Source of the DNA: Arthrobacter glacialis
GTDB taxonomy: Bacteria; Actinomycetota; Actinomycetes; Actinomycetales; Micrococcaceae
Assembly (NCBI RefSeq): GCF_002909445.1
Contig: NZ_PPXC01000018.1
Span: 1-57,803 of the forward strand
Reading direction: 5' to 3'
Length of the DNA stretch: 57,803 nucleotides
Shown: in pieces, positions 42,943 through 52,100 of the stretch
How positions within the stretch are numbered: the first letter of the stretch is position 1
Layout of the letters: every line of letters starts with the position of its first letter
Notes under the pieces: model-generated
Told to the model about the DNA's origin: nothing
Seen by the model: the letters and a program-made list of their open reading frames with translations, nothing else
Database searches by the model: none
Position numbers and translations under genes: made by a program

Positions 42943-42997
42943 GAACGGGCAGTAGTTGTTGATGTTTCTGAAAAACATCAACAACTACTGCCCGTTC
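42943..42997. terminator. Long bidirectional hairpin between convergent genes
   Basis: A 25-base arm beginning GAACGGGCAGTAGTTGTTG pairs perfectly with its complement around a short loop (TCTGA). It lies between the LacI gene and the kinase gene and probably terminates both. Its length and perfection also suit a dispersed palindromic repeat. Confidence 0.75.
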
Positions 42998-43022
42998 GCG
43001 GTTCGAAAAGCCGCGCCTGCCC

Positions 43023-43934
43023 TCAGGTGCGGGTTGCCACCAGCAGCGGGATGCCAAAAATGGGGTCCTGATCCAAGACGTCAACATCGTCCAGTCCGGC
43101 CGCGGCCAAATGAGCCTTGAACGCAACTTGAAGGGCGGGGACATTGGTGCCCAAGCCGCTGCCAAGCACAATGGGACCGGTAATCGATAGCTGCCGGGCA
43201 ACTTGGCTGGCCATGGCAGCCAAATCCTTGGCGGCCTGCTCCACCAGGCCCAGTGCGTGGGCATGTCCCTGTTCGGCCGCGGCAAAAATCACCGGCGATG
43301 CTGCAGCCCAGTAGCGACGAGTGGTGCCCTGGTGAAAATGGGCAATCAGGCCCTGCGGATCAGTGAGCTTGCAGTAATCCAGCAAACCGGCTGTCAAACT
43401 GTCCACGGGCTCGCCCAAATCCATCCTGTGCAGGCTGTAGCGCACGGCCTCGCGACCCAACCAATATCCGCTGCCCTCATCGCCCAGCAGGTATCCCCAC
43501 CCGCCGGCGCGGGCCTGCTCCCCTGCCGCATTCACCCCCCAGGCAGCCGACCCTGTCCCGGCAATGACGGCGATCCCTTCGGTTGCACCGGCTGCGGCGA
43601 GCAACAGGCGGGTGTCATGGACAACGCGCACCTGCGCCCCCGGCACAAATCCTGCGATCAGATCGCGAAGGGCTGCTGCGTCGTCGTCCGTGTCAACACC
43701 CCCGGCACCTGCCAGCACTTCCGTGGGCTCGATGCTGCCCAGCAGGCCAAACAGCTCCGCCATGTTGGCGCGGGCCGTCTCGGGGCTCACATTCTGGACG
43801 TTGGTGCTACCCACACTGAAATCAGCCACAACTTCGCCGTCGATCCATGCGATGCCGCGGGTCTTTGAGCCGCCAATGTCCAGACCCACATGGCAGGCAG
43901 GGACATTGTTCAGGTTCCGTATGTTGTGATTCAC
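43023..43934 (-). CDS. BadF/BadG-type N-acetylglucosamine kinase
   Basis: A 303-residue sugar kinase of the ASKHA fold. Phosphate 1 motif HVGLDIGGSKTRGI is at 16-29, phosphate 2 VIAGTGSAAWGVN near 120, GDEGSGYWLGREAV near 150, and the adenosine motif PIVLGSGLGTN near the C-terminus. BadF-family members with this pattern are mostly N-acetylglucosamine kinases, and the nearby hexosaminidase supports this; glucosamine kinase is the alternative. It would convert imported GlcNAc to GlcNAc-6-phosphate in the cytosol. The start is 17 bases from the divergent nitronate monooxygenase gene, so the promoters overlap. Confidence 0.85.
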   Translation of the reverse strand: MNHNIRNLNNVPACHVGLDIGGSKTRGIAWIDGEVVADFSVGSTNVQNVSPETARANMAELFGLLGSIEPTEVLAGAGGVDTDDDAAALRDLIAGFVPGAQVRVVHDTRLLLAAAGATEGIAVIAGTGSAAWGVNAAGEQARAGGWGYLLGDEGSGYWLGREAVRYSLHRMDLGEPVDSLTAGLLDYCKLTDPQGLIAHFHQGTTRRYWAAASPVIFAAAEQGHAHALGLVEQAAKDLAAMASQVARQLSITGPIVLGSGLGTNVPALQVAFKAHLAAAGLDDVDVLDQDPIFGIPLLVATRT

Positions 43935-43951
43935 ACACCTAGACTAGTGGC

Positions 43952-44980
43952 ATGTTCACTTCGCCCCTGATAGCTGCCCCGATGGCCGGTGGAAGTACGA
44001 CGACGTCGCTCGCCTTGGCCGCCCAAGGTGCGGGTGCATTTGTGTTCGCCGCCGGTGGCTATAAAACAGCGGAACAGCTTGCCGCGCAGATAGCCCCGTT
44101 GCGGGCCACCGGCATTGATTTTGGCGTCAATCTGTTTGTTCCGCGCAACACTGCACTCGCAAGCGGACAGGCGGCGGCACTGAGACGCTATGCGGCCATG
44201 CTGGGGCCAACGGCAGAACGTTACGGCGCAGTGGTTCCAGAGGTTTCGCTCGCCTGGGCGAACCCGCAGGGGCAGGATTATTGGGATGAGAAAGTAGCTC
44301 TGCTCTTGGCTGAGCCCGTACCCGTGGTGAGTTTTACCTTTGGCTTGGCCCCCTCCCGCGTGGTGTCCGCATTGCACAATGTTGGTACCAGGGTGGTTGC
44401 CTCAGTGACAAGTGTGGCCGAGGCGCTCGCTGCAGCGCAGAGCGGCGCGGACGCCTTGGTGGTCCAACACGCAAATGCTGGCGGTCACACAGCAGCCTTC
44501 TTGGCGGGTGGGGAAGTTTACCAAGGCACCCTTGTTGATTTGATTACTGAGGTCCGTGCTGCCGTATCTCTGCCGTTGGTTGGCGCAGGGGGCATCTCCA
44601 ATGCCCGGGCGGCAAAGGAAGTTCTGCGCGCCGGGGCAGTTGCTGTTGCAGTGGGTACGGCCTTATTGCGCACTGATGAAAGTGGCGCCAGGGCTGTGCA
44701 CAAGGATGCACTGGCTGACCCGCGCTTCACCAGCACAGAAGTAACGCGCGCATTTACCGGCAAGCCCGCACGTGCATTGGTGAATGATTTTGTTCGCAGC
44801 TATTCAGCGACCGCGCCCAACGCCTATCCCGAGGTCCATTTCCTGACAGCTTCGCTGCGTGCGGGCGCAGCAGCCACCAATGACCCGCAAGCCCTGAACC
44901 TGTGGGCCGGTACGGGCTGGAAGTCGGCGCAGGAAGGCCCGGCCGCCGCTGTGGTCAGGACATTGCTGGCGGAACTGTAG
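43952..44980 (+). CDS. Nitronate monooxygenase family flavoprotein
   Basis: A 342-residue FMN-dependent TIM-barrel enzyme of the nitronate monooxygenase (2-nitropropane dioxygenase) family, which oxidises nitronates such as propionate-3-nitronate. It shows SPLIAAPMAGGSTTTSLALAA, GVNLFVPRN, VVSFTFGLAPSRVVSAL, GADALVVQHANAGGHTA (with the catalytic His) and PLVGAGGISNARAAKEVLRAGAVAVAVGTALLRTDES. Divergent from the kinase gene. A full-length, ordinary family member. An AT-rich region of 140 bases follows. Confidence 0.9.
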   Translation: MFTSPLIAAPMAGGSTTTSLALAAQGAGAFVFAAGGYKTAEQLAAQIAPLRATGIDFGVNLFVPRNTALASGQAAALRRYAAMLGPTAERYGAVVPEVSLAWANPQGQDYWDEKVALLLAEPVPVVSFTFGLAPSRVVSALHNVGTRVVASVTSVAEALAAAQSGADALVVQHANAGGHTAAFLAGGEVYQGTLVDLITEVRAAVSLPLVGAGGISNARAAKEVLRAGAVAVAVGTALLRTDESGARAVHKDALADPRFTSTEVTRAFTGKPARALVNDFVRSYSATAPNAYPEVHFLTASLRAGAAATNDPQALNLWAGTGWKSAQEGPAAAVVRTLLAEL

Positions 44981-45021
44981 CCCGGGCAGTTTACGTACTG
45001 AATTCTTGAAATTACTGGGAA

Positions 45022-45052
45022 TTGAATCAATTATTCGGTATTTTGTTAGAAT
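45022..45052 (+). promoter_or_regulatory. Likely promoter of the Lrp/AsnC gene
   Basis: TTGAAT (45022-45027) and TAGAAT (45047-45052) lie 19 bases apart in an AT-rich stretch before the regulator gene. TTGAATCAATTATTC contains imperfect symmetry that could bind the regulator itself, as Lrp proteins often autoregulate. Confidence 0.4.
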
Positions 45053-45120
45053 AGCGAACTAACGAACGCCGCACCCCGGCAGTTTTTCACCGTGCTTGTC
45101 TAACTTCTTGGAGAATCCCC

Positions 45121-45636
45121 ATGGCAACAGTCCCGAAGAACGTTCGGCGAGATCAATCCCAGGTGCACTACGGGGCCGAGCCGCTGGACTCCGTGGACCG
45201 TCAGATTATTGACACGCTGGTGGCCGATGCCCGCATCACCAACAGGGACCTGGCCGACGCAGTGGGGATTGCCCCGTCAACGGCGTTGATGCGCACCCGC
45301 GCCCTGATGGAACGCGGCGCCATTGAAGGCTTCGAGGCCAAGCTGAACCTGGCCTCCATTGGCCGCGCAGTTCAAGCCCTCATCGCTGTGCGCTTGCGCG
45401 CCCACGACAGGGACGAGATTGACACCTTTACGGCAAGGGTCCCCCTGCTCCCTGAAGTGCTTTCCACGTTCCACACCTCCGGTTCCGTTGACTATCTGCT
45501 CCATATTGCTGTGCGGGACACCGACGCGCTGCGCGACTGGGTGCTGGACAACCTGACCACGGATCCTGTGGTGGGCCACACCGAAACTACCCTGGTGTTC
45601 AAGCACATTCCAGGCCATACGGGTCCGCTGGACTAG
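45121..45636 (+). CDS. Lrp/AsnC-family transcriptional regulator
   Basis: A 171-residue regulator. After about 20 N-terminal residues the HTH region is LDSVDRQIIDTLVADARITNRDLADAVGIAPSTALMRTRAL (25-65), followed by a RAM domain (RAVQALIAVRLRAHDRDEIDTF; STFHTSGSVDYLLHIAV) that binds amino-acid-type effectors and drives oligomerisation. The target is unknown. It starts with ATG, with GGAG at a suitable distance, and is followed 86 bases later by corA. Confidence 0.92.
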   Translation: MATVPKNVRRDQSQVHYGAEPLDSVDRQIIDTLVADARITNRDLADAVGIAPSTALMRTRALMERGAIEGFEAKLNLASIGRAVQALIAVRLRAHDRDEIDTFTARVPLLPEVLSTFHTSGSVDYLLHIAVRDTDALRDWVLDNLTTDPVVGHTETTLVFKHIPGHTGPLD

Positions 45637-45722
45637 TCGTGGTTTGAGCATTCCGCCCCGGATTCCAGGCCCTGCCGGGGCGGCTGCAAATCTTTTGCCC
45701 CATCCGCCCCCATAATGGGCTT

Positions 45723-46718
45723 GTGACCATCATTGACAACGCCGTGTACGTCAACGGCCGGCGCTACGCGGCCCCCACCAGCCTTGATCAGACGTATGAG
45801 CTCATGGACTCCTGCCATGGGATGGCATGGATTGGCATGTACCGTCCCGATGCCGAGGAGATGAGATCCCTCGCCACAGAGTTTTCGCTTCACGAACTCG
45901 CCGTTGAGGACACCATCATGGCCCACCAGCGGCCCAAGCTGGAGAGGTACGACGACGTCCTGTTCACCGTGCTTCGACCCGCCAAATACATTGATGAAAC
46001 TGAAGCTGTTGAGTTTGGCGAACTGCACATCTTTACTGGCAAAGACTTTGTGGTGACCATTCGCCATGCCGAGACGCCAGGGCTTTCTTCCACCCGCACC
46101 CGGCTGGAGGCCGATCCCGAGTTGCTGGCGTTAGGTCCGGAAGCTGTGCTGTACGCCATCATGGACCAGGTGGTTGACGACTACCAGCCGGTCATCAATG
46201 GTTTGGAGAATGACATTGATGAGATCGAGGACCAGTTGTTTGCCGGCGACCCAGCCGTGTCCCGACGCATTTATCAGCTCTCCCGTGAAGTCATCCAATT
46301 CCAGCGGGCCATCCACCCCTTGAGCGACATGCTTACCCGGCTCAAGGGCGGCTTTGAAAAGTACCACATCAACGTTGAGCTGCAACGGTACCTTCGCGAT
46401 GTGGAGGACCACGTGGAATCAGTCACGGCGAAAGCTGATTCCTTCCGCCAGCTGCTGCAAAACGCGCTGACAGTTGATGGCACCCTGACCACCAACCGCC
46501 AAAACGAGGCCAGCGCCGCCCAAAATGAGGAAATCAAGAAAATTTCATCCTGGGCAGCGATCTTGTTCGCTCCGTCCTTTGTGGCAGGCATTTACGGCAT
46601 GAACTTTGCTGTGATGCCCGAACTCCATTGGGCATGGGGGTACCCCTTCGCCTTGGCCTTGATGCTTCTGGTAGGCCTAACCATGTACGTCATCTTCAAG
46701 AAGAAGACCTGGCTCTAG
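45723..46718 (+). CDS. corA: CorA-family magnesium/cobalt transporter
   Basis: A 331-residue inner-membrane channel. A large cytoplasmic domain (1 to about 270) contains LHELAVEDTIMAHQRPKLERYDD and the long helix LIDD-type region VVDDYQPVINGLENDIDEIEDQLF. Two C-terminal membrane helices flank the signature GMN in FVAGIYGMNFAVMPEL, and a basic tail (FKKKTWL) closes it. It imports Mg2+ down its gradient as a pentamer. No Mg-sensing leader is visible in the 86-base gap upstream. Convergent with the GNAT-AAA gene. Confidence 0.93.
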   Translation: MTIIDNAVYVNGRRYAAPTSLDQTYELMDSCHGMAWIGMYRPDAEEMRSLATEFSLHELAVEDTIMAHQRPKLERYDDVLFTVLRPAKYIDETEAVEFGELHIFTGKDFVVTIRHAETPGLSSTRTRLEADPELLALGPEAVLYAIMDQVVDDYQPVINGLENDIDEIEDQLFAGDPAVSRRIYQLSREVIQFQRAIHPLSDMLTRLKGGFEKYHINVELQRYLRDVEDHVESVTAKADSFRQLLQNALTVDGTLTTNRQNEASAAQNEEIKKISSWAAILFAPSFVAGIYGMNFAVMPELHWAWGYPFALALMLLVGLTMYVIFKKKTWL

Positions 46719-46734
46719 CTCTGACCTCAGCGGA

Positions 46735-48021
46735 CTAGGTGCGGGCCAGCGCGGCGATGTCCTCCAGGAAATCGGCCGCCACAGCATCACTGACGGTGGC
46801 TTTGGTCTCGGCAATGGTGTCCAGGTAGTCGGCTGTCACGGGACCACGGCGCTCGGCGGGCGCAACGCCGTCGAACACGGCCTTTTCCAAGGCACGCTGC
46901 GACGCGCTGCGGGCGGCAAACTCAATATCCGCCGGTGAGAAGCCAACGCTGGCGCTTACCAAAGCGGCCACATCAATGTGTTCCACCAGGTGCCCGGGAA
47001 TGAAACGGTTCCACATGGCTGCTCGGGCTTGGGCGTCGGGCAGCCCAATGGGGATGACGTAGTCAAAGCGTCCGTGGCGTAGAAATGCCGAATCCAGGGA
47101 GCGGATGAAGTTCGTGGCGCACACCAGCAACCGGCCTGGCTGGTCCCGGAACGCTGGGATGATCTTCAGCAGCTCGTTGGTGACACCCTGCATGGGCGAC
47201 GGCGGCTCCCCCGAACGCTGCGAGGCAATCTCCTCGACCTCGTCAATGAAGACCACGGCATGCTCCAACTCGGCGATCTCCAAGAACGTCTGGCGCAAGG
47301 CACCGGCCAAACCGTCCGGGGAACCTGCTAGCCGGGATGGGAAGACTTCCACAAAGGGCCATTCCAGGCGTGAGGCGATGGCCTTGGCGAAAGTGGTTTT
47401 ACCTGTTCCGGGAGGACCAAAAAGCACCACAGCCCGCGGCGGCACCACACCAAACTCCTCAGCCAGCTCCGACTCCGCTAGCGGAAGCACCAGGCGGCGT
47501 TCCAGCAGCTCCTTTTCATCCACCATGCCGGCTACACGGTCCCAGAGGTCACGGGGCAACAGCCTGCCACCCAATTCCTCCAAGGCGCCACGCTCGGCCC
47601 GTTGGACGGGGATGCGCCGTTCAAAATAGCGCAGGTTCTTTTTCACCACGAATCCCCTGTTACTAAAGGCTTCCACCCGGGTTTCCGTTTCAGGCATGAG
47701 GGCTGAGAGCTTGTTCAAGCCATGGGCGGTCATGCGATTCTCAACCGCAGCCAGCAGCAAGGTGCCAATGCCGCGGCCACGAAAAACAGGCAACGTGGCC
47801 AGGAAAACTATCCAGCCCTGATCGTGGGCGGCCCGCCCCACGGCCGCACCAATAATTTGCTCACCCTGGACGGCCACCACTGCATGGTCCTTTTCACAGG
47901 ATGCCAACACCTCTGAAAGGTCGTAGACGGGGTCCACACCGTTCTCGCGCAGCGACTGCCACAACTGAAGAATGCCTTCAACATCTTGTGAATGAAAATC
48001 ACGAATAGTCCATGCCGTCAT
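46735..48021 (-). CDS. Fusion of GNAT acetyltransferase and AAA ATPase
   Basis: A 428-residue two-domain protein. Residues 1 to about 135 form a GNAT domain with the acetyl-CoA loop FRGRGIGTLL (80-89) and an end typical of the fold (AFSNRGFVVKKNLRYFERR). Residues about 190-425 are an AAA+ ATPase with Walker A (GPPGTGKTT, 202-210), Walker B (VVFIDE, 256-261), a pore-like SPDGLAG, and the arginine-containing FLRHGRFDYVIPIGLPDAQAR. The ATPase is closest to the FtsH/CDC48-type AAA class. The join could couple acetylation to protein remodelling, but no substrate is known. It is a monocistronic gene. Residues 136-190 are a helical linker. Confidence 0.87.
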   Translation of the reverse strand: MTAWTIRDFHSQDVEGILQLWQSLRENGVDPVYDLSEVLASCEKDHAVVAVQGEQIIGAAVGRAAHDQGWIVFLATLPVFRGRGIGTLLLAAVENRMTAHGLNKLSALMPETETRVEAFSNRGFVVKKNLRYFERRIPVQRAERGALEELGGRLLPRDLWDRVAGMVDEKELLERRLVLPLAESELAEEFGVVPPRAVVLFGPPGTGKTTFAKAIASRLEWPFVEVFPSRLAGSPDGLAGALRQTFLEIAELEHAVVFIDEVEEIASQRSGEPPSPMQGVTNELLKIIPAFRDQPGRLLVCATNFIRSLDSAFLRHGRFDYVIPIGLPDAQARAAMWNRFIPGHLVEHIDVAALVSASVGFSPADIEFAARSASQRALEKAVFDGVAPAERRGPVTADYLDTIAETKATVSDAVAADFLEDIAALART

Positions 48022-48190
48022 GTAACTGCCGCTCCTTTGCGTTAGCCAATGCCGCCATCATGGCACAGTGCTTGGTCCGCACGGAAACCGTCAGCGTATC
48101 TAAAGTCACAGGCACGTTGGAAACAATCCTGGCCTCTCCGGCGCTGTAGACCCCAGAGAACATTCCTCACCGCTAAGAAAGCTGGACCCC

Positions 48191-48823
48191 ATGAGCATCG
48201 ACATCGCATCAGAACCGGACCTGAACAACCAACTCATCCTTGACGCGGACGCGGCAGCAGCACTCTTCATGGAGGCCCGCACAGCCAATAGCTGGTCAGA
48301 TGAAAAAGTCAGCGACGAAACTCTTCAGGCCATCTACGCACTGACCAAGATGGGACCCACCGCCTTCAACGGCCAGCCTCTGCGCATTACTTGGGTCCGT
48401 TCATCCGAGGCCCGTGAGCGTTTGGTTGAGCACATGATGGACGGCAACAAAGCCAAGACCCTCACGGCACCCATGGTGGCCGTGCTGAGCTTCTCGCAGG
48501 AATGGCACGCCCTCATGCCTACAACGGCACCGCACATGGCTGACATGCTGATGCCAATGTTCGAGGCCAATGTTGAATCCCGCATTGCCGCAGGCAACAA
48601 CAACGCGCATGTCCAGGCTGGCTATTTCATCCTTGCAGCCCGCGCTGCAGGTTTGGCTGTTGGCCCCATGACAGGCTTCAACCCCTCCGGTGTGGATGCC
48701 GAATTCAACGGTGACTCGAACTTCAAGTCCTTCATGGTGGTCAACATGGGCAAGCCCAGCGGTGACGTCGATCGCGATCGCCTCCACCGCCTGGATTTTG
48801 ACCTCGCCACCGTAACCTTGTAA
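48191..48823 (+). CDS. RutE-like nitroreductase (malonic semialdehyde reductase type)
   Basis: A 210-residue FMN nitroreductase-fold protein, closest to RutE/malonic semialdehyde reductase. It begins LDADAAAALFMEARTANSWSDEKVSDETLQAIYALTKMGPTAFNGQPLRITWVRS; the phosphate-binding region includes GPTAFNGQPLR, and GLAVGPMTGFNPSGVDAEF lies near the C-terminus, ending in VNMGKPSGD. No rut genes adjoin it, so the true substrate is open. An intrinsic terminator follows at 48872. Confidence 0.88.
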   Translation: MSIDIASEPDLNNQLILDADAAAALFMEARTANSWSDEKVSDETLQAIYALTKMGPTAFNGQPLRITWVRSSEARERLVEHMMDGNKAKTLTAPMVAVLSFSQEWHALMPTTAPHMADMLMPMFEANVESRIAAGNNNAHVQAGYFILAARAAGLAVGPMTGFNPSGVDAEFNGDSNFKSFMVVNMGKPSGDVDRDRLHRLDFDLATVTL

Positions 48824-48871
48824 AAATTTCTTTCAGTCTTTCGGGACAATTTTGACTAAATTACCCACTAG

Positions 48872-48911
48872 CGCGCTGTCCTCGTTTTTTACGGGTGACA
48901 GCGCGTTTTTT
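48872..48911 (+). terminator. Intrinsic terminator after the nitroreductase gene
   Basis: CGCGCTGTC pairs with GACAGCGCG and is followed directly by six T residues. The rest of 48912-49077 shows no gene and leads into the promoter of the GH20 gene. Confidence 0.85.
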
Positions 48912-49077
48912 GGTGCACCAGCCCGGAACTGCGGGACGGGCAACAAATACGAGCAAGAACCATCTAGCGCTTTTTCAAGCTTCGCCACTCCTTGGCACCC
49001 CAAACGCGTGCGGAACCGGCATCCCGCCTGCCGGGCCGCGACCCCAACCTGGAATTAACACTCTTCCCAAGGAATTT

Positions 49078-49091
49078 TGATATGGATAACA
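49078..49091 (+). promoter_or_regulatory. Operator-like motif before the GH20 gene
   Basis: TGATATGGATAACA differs by one base from the GH35 operator at 41744. It lies 47 bases before the GTG start. The same sequence, within the identical 16-mer TTGATATGGATAACAT, occurs 45 bases before the next surface-protein gene. It may be an operator, a -10 element, or both. Confidence 0.5.
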
Positions 49092-49138
49092 TGAAGTTTG
49101 TGTGACCTGTATCTCTCATTTCAGCAAAGGATGAACAC

Positions 49139-52100
49139 GTGCATTCCATGTGGAAAAAGACATTAGCAATGGCGGTGGTGACCCCTGCGATGCTGCTAAC
49201 GATGGCGGCCCCGCCGGTGGTTGCAGCCCCTGGTGACCCCGTTTCGGCGAACCTAGCCCTGGCCTCTGCCGGCGGCACTGTAACCTCGTCCGGCGACGAG
49301 TCGGCCAGCAGCAACGGCACCGACTTCGCCACCGACGGCAGCGCCAGCACCCGCTGGTCGTCCAATCACGCCGACAATGCGCAGTTGACGGTCAAGCTGG
49401 CAAAGCCCACTCTCATTGAAAAAGTAGTCATTAAGTGGGAAGCGGCTTGTGCCGCCAAGTACAAGCTGCAGGTCTCCAATGACGGCGTCACCTTCATTGA
49501 CGCCACGGACGTCATTTCCCGCGCGAATTGTGATCCGGCAACTCTAGACACTCAGACGGTCAAGACTGCCCTGGCCACCACCAAGTACCAGTACGTTCGC
49601 ATGCAGGGCGTGGAACGCACACCCATCGGCGGCACCAAGTGGGGCATCTCCCTCTTCGAAATGGAAGTTTGGGGCATCCCGGCAGCAGCAGGGAAAAACG
49701 TAGCCTTGGCATCCGCCGGCGCCACCGTGACCGCATCGGGGCAAGAAGTTGCCAACCAGTGGGGCCCCGCACTGGTCATCGACGGCGACACCGACGCATC
49801 CAAGCCCAATGCACAGCAGTCCCGCTGGTCCTCCAACACCGCCGATAATGCCCAGATCACGGTAAAGCTGGCAGCGCCGACGGTTATTGACCACGTCAGC
49901 ATCGTGTGGGAGGCCGCCTGCGCCAAGACGTACAAGCTGCAGGTATCCACGGACGGCATCGCCTTTACCGACGCCACCGACGTCATCACCCCCACCTGCG
50001 CCACGCGCGACACCCAAAAGCTCAAGGCAGCAGTGGCCGCAACACCGTACCAGTATGTACGCATGCAGGGCATTGAGCGCACGCCCATCGGTGGCACCAA
50101 GTACGGCATGTCCATGTGGGAATTCCAGGTTTGGGACGGCGAGGAAGCGGTCACGGCAGCTCCCGCCGAGGGCATCAATTTGATCCCCCTTCCCGTCAAT
50201 ATGGAGGCCCCCACAGAGGCTCCCTTTAAGCTTGCCGCTGGCTCACGAATTGTGGCCAACAACGCTGAGACCAAAAAGACGGCCAACTACCTGGCAGATA
50301 TCTTCCGCACCTCTACCGGCCTGGCCTTGCCGGTAGCCGATGGCAGCACGGGCGACGCCGACGACATTGTGTTGGTCCAGACCCCCGGGGTAATCCCCAA
50401 CCTGGAAACTCAGATGCAGGCCGAGGCCTACACCCTCAGTGTTGACGCGCTAACGGGCGCAAAGGTCACGTCCCCCACCAGCGACGGTGTTTTCAACGGT
50501 ATCCAAACCCTGCGCCAGCTGTTCCCGGCTTTTATCGAATCCAAGCAGAAGGTCTTCGCCGACTGGAACGCACCGGCCGTGGAAATATCCGACGCGCCTC
50601 GTTTCGACAAGCGTGGCATGATGCTCGACGTCGCCCGCGACTTCAAGCGCCCCGATGAGGTCAAGAACATCATCGATTCCCTGGCTGCCTACAAGATCTC
50701 CACCTTGCACATGCACCTGGCAGACGATCAGGGCTGGCGCATCCAGATCACCAACGACGGCAAGAAGGCCGGCGACACGATTGACTACGGTCTACTGACT
50801 GACATCTCCGGCAAGACGGCCGTGACCAAGAACCTCAGCTTCCAGGACGAACTGGGTCACACCGGCTTCTACACCCAGGATGAGTACAAGGACCTCGTGG
50901 CCTACGCGGCCTCCCGCCATATTGAGATCATCCCGGAAATCGATGTCCCGGGCCACACCTCGGCCATCCTGCACGCCATCCCGCAGCTGAACACCGCCGG
51001 CACCAAGCCCGGGGTTGACGAGTGGGGCGTTGTGCCCGCCGACGGCACAGGCAATGTGGGCGGCTCCACCCTCGACGTCGCCTCACCCGTGACCTGGACG
51101 TTCCTTGAACACGTGTTCGGCCAGATCGCCGGCATGACCACCACCAGCGACTACGTCCACATCGGTGGCGACGAATCCCACGTGACAGGCCACGACAACT
51201 ACGTTGAGTTCATCACCAAGACGATTAAGATCATCCACGATCTGGGCAAGAAGCCGATCGGCTGGAACGAGTCGGCCATTGGTGGGCTCCAGCCAGGAGA
51301 CGGCATCCAGTACTGGACCGGCGGCACCGCCGACACGCTTGACGCCATCAAGAACAAGGGTGCCAAGTTGATGGTGTCCAACGGCTCCACCTCCTACATC
51401 GACATGAAGTACAACTCCAAGACACCCATCGGGTTGACCTGGGCCGGCACCGGCGATTTCCCGAAGTACTACAACTGGGATCCGGCGGCCACCATCAAGG
51501 ATGGGGCCAACAACCTCCCTGATTCCAGCATTCTCGGTGTGGAAGCAGCCCAGTGGGCCGAGACCATCCGCGGCGGCAAGCAGGCAGAATTCCTGGCCTT
51601 CCCGCGCGTCGTATCCTTTGCTGAGATTGGCTGGACACCGCAGGCCAAGCGAAATGTGACTGATTTCAAGGTGCGCATGTCCTCCATGGGCCAGCGCCTG
51701 CTAGCCACTGGCACCAACTTCTATGACGGCAATGAAGCCAAGTGGCGTTCCTCCATCGCCGGTTTGCCCATTGCTGTTGCACCGGGCAAGAGCCTGAACC
51801 TCAACGTTGGGCAGTTTGCAGCCCCCGGCACCAAGGCCTCGGCCGATGGTTCCACCATTTCCGTGGACATTGTTGACGACGCCGACGGCGTCAGCGCCTC
51901 GAGCATCATCGGCAACCTTGGCGTCACGGTTAACTGGGGCGACGGCAGCGCCACCACCCCTGCCGCGTTTGTGGCCAAGGAGGCACGCCACTCACTCGCT
52001 GCAGGAAGCATCTACACCCTGAAGGGCACGCATAACTACGCAACAGCTGGCACCTACACGGGAACCTTGACGGCTTCCAACGGCAGCACCGCCAAGTTCA

